The notes below the pieces were generated by a model. It was given only the letters and a program-made list of their open reading frames with translations, was not told the origin of the DNA and made no database searches. Position numbers and translations under genes: made by a program. A stretch of 6,751 nucleotides of DNA from Planctomycetaceae bacterium (lineage in GTDB: Bacteria; Planctomycetota; Planctomycetia; Pirellulales; Pirellulaceae), in assembly GCA_002685655.1 (NCBI GenBank), contig NYXM01000156.1, forward strand, positions 1 to 6,751. The letters run 5' to 3'. Shown one piece after another: positions 1-5,194 of the stretch (position 1 is the first letter of the stretch; the number at the start of each line of letters is the position of its first letter).

Positions 1-41
1 CCTGCCCAAAATAAACCAAACTGAAATGTAGTGACGACTTC

Positions 42-1511
42 GTGCTTGCCACCCTTGAAAACGCGGTACTTCCGAGATTTGGTGGGGAAGTTGGGCTAGT
101 CCGTCACTGTGCCCCTGCGGAGCTTCCGCAGCCCTGGGACGACCTGGACGTTGCACCGTCCAGTCTTCATTGTCCTGGCGATCACGAAGCTGTCTTAGAG
201 GAGCTGCAGGGCAAATTCGAGAGACGCGATCTCTTAAACTCAGGTGTTGTCGTTCGGACGAGAAGCGGTGAACTGCGCCTCTGCCGCTACCTGCGGGAAC
301 CTTCAAACTACTTGGTGGTCTTGCGCCAGAAAGAAGGGGGCCTTCCGCTCGAACTCATTACCGAGCTTGGTTGCGTTTCCGGAAACGATTGGCCCGCAAT
401 CGCATCATTGAAAGACTTCAAGATTCGCGAGCAACTCGCGGAGGCACAAGACAGGCTGCTTCTCGTCTTTGGCATGCAAGATCTTGTCGTTTGTCTGAGC
501 CTCGGGATCGCGACATCGTTGGTTGTCGGAATGGAGGAGGGGCTCGATCTCGTTGATGACTTAGCTGAACGTTGCGGTTGGGATGCGCGCGAGCGACAGT
601 GTTACCGCGGTATTGTGACTGCCGAAGAGATTGCCAGCGAAGCCGAGAGACTGCAGTCGCAGCTGGATCAACGCCTTGCAGCGATGGATGCAGCAGTTGC
701 TGCCGAAGCCGAAGTCAATCTTGAAGAGGACGACTCACAAGAAGGCACGCCTGAGTCAACAACTGACGCTGACGTAGCGCCTACGACCGAGCCGTCGGCA
801 ACGCACGAGACGCCGCAGAGTCTTCCACCGCTTGGCCGATTGAAGCCACAGCCATCACTGTCGATAGTACTGCTCGGCTGGCGACCAGCAGAATTGAGCG
901 CCTCGGAGCCAGACGATCTTGCACCGCTTGTGGAGCGTCTCAAGACAATCGATGAGTTCATTGGGATTCAGATGACGACAGAGGTCGACATCTGGTCACC
1001 CGATCCTCGCAACATTCAGATCGCGGAAACGAGACTGGAGTTTGGCGTGGTCGATGGTGCCGCGGACGCGTTGCGCGATAACTTCGACGAGCATGCCTTA
1101 AGCATCTGCTACTTCGGAAGGGAACCGTCCGAGGGACCGCGCAACTTCGGTGAGGCAGCTGCGCATCTTCGCCACGTTCTGCGGGACGACTCGCCGAGAA
1201 GCCGGCCCTACGAAGATGCCGTGCAGGAGGCGCTTGCTTCGTTCGAGGCGCTCCTTGACCGTGATATAGCCACTCCCCTCGCTGAGGCAGGGGCGGCGTC
1301 GGCGGACCCGGTAAAGAAAACTAACTTCTTGCTCGCCGCTGAACTGGCCCGATTGCTCCATCGGCAAATTGCGATCGTCGACTTTCGAATGGAGCGCGTC
1401 GCGCAGCGGATGACAGAACTACGAGACCTGTCCCAAGAATTTGCGGACGTGAAAGGCAGCATCGCACTGGTTGATCGCTTCATAAATGTAGCAAAGGTGC
1501 TTGCCAAATGA
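42..1511 (+). CDS. Hypothetical two-domain protein, first gene of a four-gene unit
   Basis: I do not recognise this 489-aa protein. The GTG at 42 is the only usual start after the in-frame TAA at 12-14. It has no clear Shine-Dalgarno, so the start is uncertain. A previous gene could end just before it, at TGA 22-24 or TAG 29-31. Residues 1-195 look like a folded mixed alpha/beta domain, including a hydrophobic stretch near 139-163. Residues 195-225 form a charged helix or short coiled coil (EAERLQSQLDQRLAAMDAA). Residues 225-272 are an acidic, then Thr/Pro/Ser-rich linker of low complexity. Residues 272-360 look like a second alpha/beta domain beginning with a hydrophobic strand (SIVLLGW). 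Residues 385-489 are predicted almost entirely helical. There is no signal peptide, zinc cluster or nucleotide-binding motif. Its stop overlaps the next start (ATGA), so translational coupling is likely. Two globular parts joined by a flexible linker suit an adaptor or scaffold role, but that is inference. Confidence 0.82.
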   Translation: MLATLENAVLPRFGGEVGLVRHCAPAELPQPWDDLDVAPSSLHCPGDHEAVLEELQGKFERRDLLNSGVVVRTRSGELRLCRYLREPSNYLVVLRQKEGGLPLELITELGCVSGNDWPAIASLKDFKIREQLAEAQDRLLLVFGMQDLVVCLSLGIATSLVVGMEEGLDLVDDLAERCGWDARERQCYRGIVTAEEIASEAERLQSQLDQRLAAMDAAVAAEAEVNLEEDDSQEGTPESTTDADVAPTTEPSATHETPQSLPPLGRLKPQPSLSIVLLGWRPAELSASEPDDLAPLVERLKTIDEFIGIQMTTEVDIWSPDPRNIQIAETRLEFGVVDGAADALRDNFDEHALSICYFGREPSEGPRNFGEAAAHLRHVLRDDSPRSRPYEDAVQEALASFEALLDRDIATPLAEAGAASADPVKKTNFLLAAELARLLHRQIAIVDFRMERVAQRMTELRDLSQEFADVKGSIALVDRFINVAKVLAK

Positions 1512-1912
1512 ACAAGAAGCTAGATCGGTGCTTTCCACACTTAGCCTCGCTTCGGCTCTCCGAAACAGACTTTGATTCCCTAGCGCAGCAGGGCTTCGTG
1601 AGTTCAGAAAAGCGAGGTCAGACGACCATCTACAAACTGAGATTTCGATGTAAGCAATCTCAGCGCCAATGCGTACGTTACGTTTCCTCTGATCGGGAGA
1701 TCGCCGATGCGGTATCCGCGGACCTGGCACGGCTGCAGCAACCGGCCAAGAACGAAGCTCGCCTTCGGCGGCTGAACGCGGAGGCGCGACGTGTACTGCG
1801 AGACACCAAGCGGAGACTTCAACCCCTGCTCGATGGAACTGATTTCCAGTTCCATGGCTACGAGATTCGAGAACAACGACGATGTGCGACACCTAAGCAC
1901 GGAAGGACCTGA
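1508..1912 (+). CDS. Small basic hypothetical protein, second gene of the unit
   Basis: A 134-aa, Arg/Lys-rich protein of unknown function. The ATG at 1508 overlaps the stop of the previous gene by four bases and has an AAAGGTG Shine-Dalgarno-like stretch at 1493-1499. After an N-terminal helical segment (residues 10-30) there is a two-strand pattern at 40-60 (TIYKLRFR, then QRQCVRYV). A helix follows at 62-77 (REIADAVSADLARLQ), then a long basic helix at 80-107. The pattern of two basic strands, a short turn and a helix recalls DUF6788-like small proteins (strand pair ending in R-Y-V/L, then a helix). I base this on general pattern only and hold it weakly. The high positive charge makes nucleic-acid binding plausible. 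The tight spacing on both sides shows it is co-translated with its neighbours. Confidence 0.83.
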   Translation: MNKKLDRCFPHLASLRLSETDFDSLAQQGFVSSEKRGQTTIYKLRFRCKQSQRQCVRYVSSDREIADAVSADLARLQQPAKNEARLRRLNAEARRVLRDTKRRLQPLLDGTDFQFHGYEIREQRRCATPKHGRT

Positions 1913-1914
1913 TT

Positions 1915-2340
1915 GTGACAGTAGACGACTCGACGGAACCGGTGGTCGTCCGACCACCCAGGAAGAAAAAGAAAGTCCGGCCGAAAGAGACGCCGCCAGA
2001 AACACCAAGTGTCGGACCCGATATCGATCAGGAACGAATCGACAAACTGCGAGACCTCCAGCGAAATGCGCTGAAGATGGGTGATCCGCTTCGAGGCGCC
2101 CTTCGCAGCATGGCCGGGGACATATTCTTCATCAGCCAGAAGCTGAATGGCCAGATCGTGGCCACCATTGAGGATTCTGGAGGCCTGGCTCAGTTCGAGC
2201 GCGTCGGCCAAAGCTTCGAACTGTTCCTTAAGCTATGTCGACAGGCAGACCGGCTGGCCAATTTGGACCAACGAATCAGTGAGAAGCAGCTAGCGAAGGC
2301 AAGTCCAAAACCCGAGCAAAGCGGAGATTTCGATTCTTGA
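1915..2340 (+). CDS. Hypothetical protein with basic N-terminal tail, third gene of the unit
   Basis: A 141-aa protein that I do not recognise. The GTG at 1915 lies two bases after the preceding stop and is served by GGAAGGA at 1901-1907, seven bases upstream, which fixes the start. Residues 1-36 are a disordered tail with a strongly basic run (RPPRKKKKVRPK at 13-24) followed by a Pro/Glu/Thr stretch. Residues 38-125 are three or four amphipathic helices (for example IDKLRDLQRNALK and FELFLKLCRQADRLANL). Residues 126-141 are an acidic, unstructured end. A lysine-rich tail on a small helical body is typical of nucleic-acid-binding accessory proteins, but no catalytic motif is visible. It is clearly one transcriptional unit with the two genes before it. 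Confidence 0.83.
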   Translation: MTVDDSTEPVVVRPPRKKKKVRPKETPPETPSVGPDIDQERIDKLRDLQRNALKMGDPLRGALRSMAGDIFFISQKLNGQIVATIEDSGGLAQFERVGQSFELFLKLCRQADRLANLDQRISEKQLAKASPKPEQSGDFDS

Positions 2341-2342
2341 TA

Positions 2343-2356
2343 CCCATTCAGATGGG
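2343..2356. other. Small intercistronic stem-loop
   Basis: CCCAT (2343-2347) pairs with ATGGG (2352-2356) around a TCAG loop, three bases after the stop of the third gene. No T-run follows, so it is not a standard intrinsic terminator. It lies in the only real gap (65 bp) of the four-gene unit and could stabilise the upstream mRNA or weakly attenuate transcription. A five-pair stem may also be chance. Confidence 0.25.
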
Positions 2357-2393
2357 AAGCCTTCTCGCGAAATGCAGTTATCCTCGGTGAGAA

Positions 2394-2397
2394 AGGA
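2394..2397 (+). promoter_or_regulatory. Ribosome binding site deciding the GTG start of the fourth gene
   Basis: AGGA within GAAAGGACA lies eight bases upstream of GTG 2406. The alternative ATG at 2436 has no comparable purine run, so the upstream GTG is preferred. Confidence 0.5.
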
Positions 2398-2405
2398 CAC
2401 TCCCT

Positions 2406-3200
2406 GTGACAATTTCGCGTACGGTCCGTGCAGCGATGGATCGGAACAGATTTGGTCCACAATGGCGTTGGATCGTGGCGCAAGATGCCGCGAGGCAATC
2501 TTCGCGGAAGCTGCCGGCAGCAATGGATCAGTTTGCTCAGGCTGCTGCTGCGTACTTGCGCAAGAAGCATGGACGGTCTTTTGACCATAGCCAAGAAGGC
2601 AGTTTTCAAGCCGTTGCTGCAGCGGAAGCCATGCAGGGCGACACGGGAGTTCGTGAGACAATGCAGATCCTGACATGTGGAAGAGTTGATATCCAAGACA
2701 TCGCGGTGACGATGGGGCGTGCGATTGAGGAAGTAAGACTTTGGGAGCTGCTGTTCTTCGATATCCGCGATATTCTGGATCGGCCCGGCTGGGTCAGGGC
2801 GAAAGTCATGCAGCCCTTGGACGAGAGGGGGCTGACAACCTTTACTTCACGGCTCAAGGTCGCGATGGCGGGCGGGCCAAGCGTCGCGCAGCTTCTGATC
2901 GAATCAGATGTCCGAATACCGACTGATGAAGCGGACCAGATTGCGGACGCACAACTCCGGCTGCACCGGAAGCTGATCGAAGCGTCGGACTTTCCAATCG
3001 TTTGTTCCGAGGACGCGGTTCGGCTACTGACCGCACAGATGGAGCACACTTTGGCGATGAAGGAGCTTGAGTTTCAACGCGAGCAGTTCCGAGAGAGTTG
3101 CGAAGCGGCCCGCCGAGAGCACGAACTTTCACTACGACAGACGAATCAGTCCGAAGTCAGTACCGCCGACGCAACAGAGGTCCGCCCCGACGATGACTAG
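2406..3200 (+). CDS. Hypothetical protein with HTH-like segment and C-terminal coiled coil, fourth gene of the unit
   Basis: A 264-aa protein. GTG 2406 is chosen because AGGA at 2394-2397 lies eight bases upstream; an in-frame ATG at 2436 is the alternative. Residues 1-60 are basic and aromatic (RFGPQWRWIVAQDAAR, AAYLRKKHGR). Residues 84-128 read as a helix-turn-helix: a helix ending in LTCGR, then DIQDIAVTMGRAIEEV, then a conserved-looking WELLFFDIRDILDRPGW block. From memory, similar blocks ('IA..LGL....V..YE.LFFDVRDRLD') recur in planctomycete and other plasmid- or element-borne hypothetical proteins; this was not verified. Residues 160-205 are helical. Residues 210-245 are a charged coiled coil (MKELEFQREQFRESCEAARREHE). 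The tail is acidic. The likely role is DNA binding with self-association. It is the last gene before the repeat array that begins 65 bp downstream. Confidence 0.83.
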   Translation: MTISRTVRAAMDRNRFGPQWRWIVAQDAARQSSRKLPAAMDQFAQAAAAYLRKKHGRSFDHSQEGSFQAVAAAEAMQGDTGVRETMQILTCGRVDIQDIAVTMGRAIEEVRLWELLFFDIRDILDRPGWVRAKVMQPLDERGLTTFTSRLKVAMAGGPSVAQLLIESDVRIPTDEADQIADAQLRLHRKLIEASDFPIVCSEDAVRLLTAQMEHTLAMKELEFQREQFRESCEAARREHELSLRQTNQSEVSTADATEVRPDDD

Positions 3201-3265
3201 CCAGCGGTCGTTGAACAGGCGACTTCCAGGCAGCCTCATCATGTGCGCGTAGCGCTATTCACGTG

Positions 3266-3464
3266 CCAAACTTTGTGTCAAAATCGTGTCCGTTGGCCAA
3301 CCTTTGTGTCCGAACTGGGACAACGTTTGTGTCAAAGCCCTTCGTAACTCGTTATGCTGTGGCGACGGGCCGGACAACCTTTATGTCATCTACCACGGTG
3401 GTGTTCTACAAACTTGTTGTCATTTTCCACAAACTTGTTGGCCAGGATCTACAAAGTTGTTGTC
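3266..3464 (+). repeat. Seven-unit directly repeated 14-bp motif; probable transposon end with transposase-binding sites
   Basis: Seven same-direction units start at 3266, 3297, 3320, 3374, 3408, 3429 and 3451, each 14 bp. The first four follow CCAAACTTTGTGTC or ACAACSTTTRTGTC. The last three follow ACAAACTTGTTGTC, with G for C in one unit and GGC at the end of another. The last three are spaced 21 and 22 bp, about two helical turns; the others are 23-54 bp apart. The units have partial dyad symmetry (GACAA...TTGTGTC). Read on the minus strand, the unit at 3408 is AATGACAACAAGTTTGTAG, which resembles Tn7 TnsB sites of the GACAAAATAGTTTG type. That would place the transposon terminus at the right (about 3465) and its body to the left. 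No protein-coding signal is convincing here. Alternatives are plasmid iterons or a multi-operator. The opposite end is not in the window. Confidence 0.6.
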
Positions 3465-3476
3465 ACGGTTTTTGGA

Positions 3477-3551
3477 TTGTGCGTCATGATGGGCGACAAA
3501 GTCGAACCGCGTCGCGAGTTTATCGAGAAGCACGCGTCGCAGGCTGGAAAC
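3477..3551 (+). pseudogene. gyrB: C-terminal remnant of a GyrB/ParE-type topoisomerase subunit
   Basis: One reading frame gives LCVMMGDKVEPRREFIEKHA. This matches the well-known C-terminal signature of GyrB and ParE (LMGD.VEPRR.FIE..A), which normally lies about 8-10 residues from the end of the protein. After EKHA the frame continues SQAGN, which may still align with the usual '.L.VKNLDV' ending, and then diverges without the expected stop. Everything upstream of about LCV is missing: the repeat array ends 12 bp before it. This is therefore a tail of about 25 codons cut from a much larger gene (~800 codons in the family). It cannot be functional alone. I cannot tell GyrB from ParE with this little sequence. 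Confidence 0.62.
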
Positions 3552-3588
3552 GGCGTTTTATTGATGCCGGTGATTGATGAGGCACAGT

Positions 3589-3759
3589 TCGTCGCCACTT
3601 GTGACTACGGACCAAACGACACCACGTGCTTGCTGAGGCGAACACCTTGCCCATTCGCTGAGCGAGTATGGCCAGAGTTCCGGTTGGAACATGCCGGTAG
3701 TCATCGCCAGTTACGAAGTCTTCAATAGCGGCCACCTCGTCCGCCGCCACGATCGGCTC
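3589..3759 (-). pseudogene. Internal fragment of an integrase-type (rve/DDE) transposase, DNA-binding part
   Basis: The minus strand encodes EPIVAADEVAAIEDFVTGDD, then YRHVPTGTLAILAQRMGKVF, then ASASTWCRLVRSHKWRR. I recognise this as the helix-turn-helix portion that precedes the catalytic core in a family of integrase-type transposases common in planctomycetes. The family normally continues with a proline-rich strand and a 'RP.E.WH.D' first catalytic motif, but here the sequence diverges straight after WRR at 3589. The N-terminal part before EPI is also missing, because beyond 3759 the opposite strand encodes a different transposase. About 57 codons remain of a protein usually several hundred residues long, with no catalytic residue left. 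Confidence 0.75.
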
Positions 3760-3964
3760 CTGGATGAAGCGTGTCGATGAACAGGGCCCCGATGCTCTTC
3801 TGCAAATCCGCGACCCAGTGAACAAGTTTCCCGACTTCGTTCGCTACGCCGTGCAGCGGCTTAAGACGCTTTGCCCCAGCATGGGCAAGGTCAAAATCGC
3901 ACAGACACTTTCCCGCGCTGGATTGCATCTGGGTGCCACGACGGTAGGACGCATCTTTAAGGAA
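3758..3964 (+). pseudogene. Fragment of a second integrase-type transposase, helix-turn-helix part
   Basis: The + strand reads SWMKRVDEQGPDALLQIRDP, VNKFPDFVRYAVQRLKTLCP, then SMGKVKIAQTLSRAGLHLGA and TTVGRIFKE. This matches the conserved segment of a second integrase-core transposase family (usual form: ATIASWMKR.DE.GPDALVQ..EPVNKFPDFVRY...). Family members have a further N-terminal HTH upstream and a full rve catalytic domain downstream. Here both are gone: the upstream side runs into the antisense transposase fragment at about 3758, and the downstream side diverges after FKE at 3964. The ATG at 3764 sits in the middle of the homology and is not a real start. The open frame running on to 4315 after the junction has no recognisable homology. 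Confidence 0.8.
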
Positions 3965-4448
3965 GGTTCTTCAGAACAATTCGTGGGTGGAATTGGTTGT
4001 TCTTTTGAGGAGCGCGGTGGCGTAATATCCAAAAACTCATCCGTAGATGATATTCGGCGATTTCAGGATTGTTGCAACGATGTTGCCGAGAATCTCATCC
4101 GAGGGGATCGGCGTCGCTCCGCCGGCCAACGACTTTTCAGTGGTCACATCTGCCGGCGAGTTGCTTTACGGCACGATCAGCGCACACCTTTCCCGTGTGC
4201 CGAGTTCAAGCCGCACGACGAATATCGCGAGTCAACACAGATGGAAGAGGGCCAGCCGGGCTTGGCGGTGCGCGAGCCAGATGAATTTCGGTGTCGGCGA
4301 CTTCAAGAATGTTGATACGGATTGACTTCGGAGTTTCTTGCGTCGCTTTTTGACTCGTCTCAGCAACAATCGGAATCGCTTCGCTGTAAGAAGGTATTCC
4401 GAACAATCCGTTCAGCCATTCGATGATCCAGAGCCTGATATCGTGCAA
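3965..4448. other. Unassigned stretch between transposase fragments
   Basis: About 480 bp with no gene that I can defend. Several short open frames run through it on both strands. They include an 80-codon minus-strand continuation of the transposase fragment to its right (stop at 4206) and a + strand frame from 4047 to 4325. None shows a recognisable domain. The only structure seen is at 4026-4043, which is repeated in inverse orientation at 5121-5138. It is probably debris from deletions and insertions. Confidence 0.5.
4026..4043 (-). repeat. Inverted-repeat arm 1 (18-bp core)
   Basis: The minus strand reads CGGATGAGTTTTTGGATA, identical to + strand 5121-5138. Similarity weakly extends on both sides: after two mismatches both copies have ACG, and 13 bases before the core both have ATCGC. 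This suggests an imperfect inverted pair of about 40-45 bp spanning 1.1 kb and flanking the third transposase fragment. Confidence 0.6.
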
Positions 4449-4994
4449 GTCGATTCCTTCAAAGACGTCCCAATGTGCTTTGAAAAACGTTGACCAGCTG
4501 GTTGTTCGCTGGCGACTAGGTGCCGGGTCGATACCGTGTTGTTTCAGGATATTGGCAACAGTACTTGAACAAACGGAATAACCCAGATTGTGCATCGCTC
4601 CTTCGATTCGCTTGTAGCCCCAAATCACGTTTTCGCGGGCCATGCGACGAACCAGATTCACGACTTCTTGGCTCTTACGTGGCCGACCGATATTACTCGA
4701 TGGTTTCGAGTCACCTGTGGGCTGGATAAGTTCTCGGTGCCATCGAAGGATCGTGTCTGCTTGGGCAATTGTCGCAACCTTTTCAAGTTGTTTTCTTCCG
4801 AGGGCTTTGCCTTTCACCGCCAATAGGCGCCGCTGATCGTGAGTGAGCAAGACTCGATTGCCTCCAATCTGTTCGCGAAGAACCTGGTTCTCCACCTGGA
4901 GGTATTCGATGACCATTTCCTGCTGCTTGCGTACATACTCGATGAGTACGGCAACGAATACATGCAACGGCTGGAAAAGAAATGACATAGGCAT
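4449..4994 (-). pseudogene. N-terminal part of a third integrase-type transposase, catalytic domain lost
   Basis: The minus strand starts at ATG 4994 (MPMSFLFQ) or more likely at ATG 4988 (MSFLFQPL). Residues 1-45 hold a hydrophobic start and a leucine-rich coiled coil (MVIEYLQVENQVLREQI). Residues 50-95 are an HTH with LTHDQRRLLAVKGKALGRKQ and TILRWHRELI. Residues 103-155 are a second HTH, with GRPRKS, WGYKRIEGAMHNLGY and STVANILKQHGI. The protein then reads FFKAHWDVFEGID, where D182 should be the first catalytic aspartate. Family members continue with FTT.EVW and the rest of the rve domain. Here the sequence changes abruptly after ID at about 4449 and runs 80 unrelated codons to a stop at 4206. 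The E and second D of the DDE triad are absent, so it cannot transpose on its own. Confidence 0.82.
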
Positions 4995-5120
4995 GCTCGA
5001 GATTAGCAGTTGAGCCCAGCATCCAGCTTGTCTGGTGAAATGTCAACGACAGCAGGGGTGTCGGATGAAAAAGCCAAAACTTGATGGCAACAAATCGTTG
5101 CGATCGCTACATTTTCACGT

Positions 5121-5138
5121 CGGATGAGTTTTTGGATA
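5121..5138 (+). repeat. Inverted-repeat arm 2 (18-bp core)
   Basis: CGGATGAGTTTTTGGATA on the + strand is the inverse partner of 4026-4043. It lies 57 bp upstream of the preferred start of the next gene, so it could belong to that gene's leader rather than to the IS remnant. A second TCGGATGA occurs at 5061-5068. Confidence 0.6.
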
Positions 5139-5182
5139 GCACGGCCTTAAGTCGAGAAGATGGCTACCGAACTGAACCCAGC

Positions 5183-5190
5183 GGAGAGGA
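5183..5190 (+). promoter_or_regulatory. Ribosome binding site deciding the start of the TPR-like gene
   Basis: GGAGAGGA lies five bases upstream of ATG 5195. It is the best Shine-Dalgarno in the window and argues against the longer in-frame starts at TTG 5081 and ATG 5084, which have none. Confidence 0.65.
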
Positions 5191-5194
5191 TGCA

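Noticed and set aside
1419..2008. Minus-strand frames of 134-157 codons opposite the second and third genes
   Set aside because: They are antisense shadows; the + strand genes have ribosome binding sites and tight coupling, while the minus frames have neither.
2190..2696. Minus-strand frames of 128-168 codons opposite the third and fourth genes
   Set aside because: Composition is Ser/Arg/Leu/Cys-rich as expected for antisense translation, and they cross the ends of two well-supported genes.
2835..2848. An eighth repeat unit (ACAACCTTTACTTC) inside the fourth gene
   Set aside because: The first ten bases match, but the conserved TGTC end is lost and it lies in good coding sequence; treated as coincidence.
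3245..3265. GCGC-GTA-GCGC and CACGTG palindromes just left of the array, as a transposon terminus or terminator
   Set aside because: The stem is only four pairs with a three-base loop and no T-run. The repeat orientation suggests the terminus is on the other side of the array.
3423..3431. DnaA box (TTTTCCACA) suggesting an origin of replication
   Set aside because: It is a single occurrence inside the repeat array, with no AT-rich unwinding region and no dnaA or rep gene in the window. Iterons remain an alternative reading of the array.
3266..3464. CRISPR array
   Set aside because: Units are 14 bp, diverge from one another, and the gaps (7-40 bp) are irregular; no long identical repeats with uniform spacers.
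3263..3577. Open frames of 67-124 codons crossing the repeat array
   Set aside because: They are open because the repeats lack stops in those frames; the translations are repetitive and only the last part has real homology (GyrB/ParE tail).
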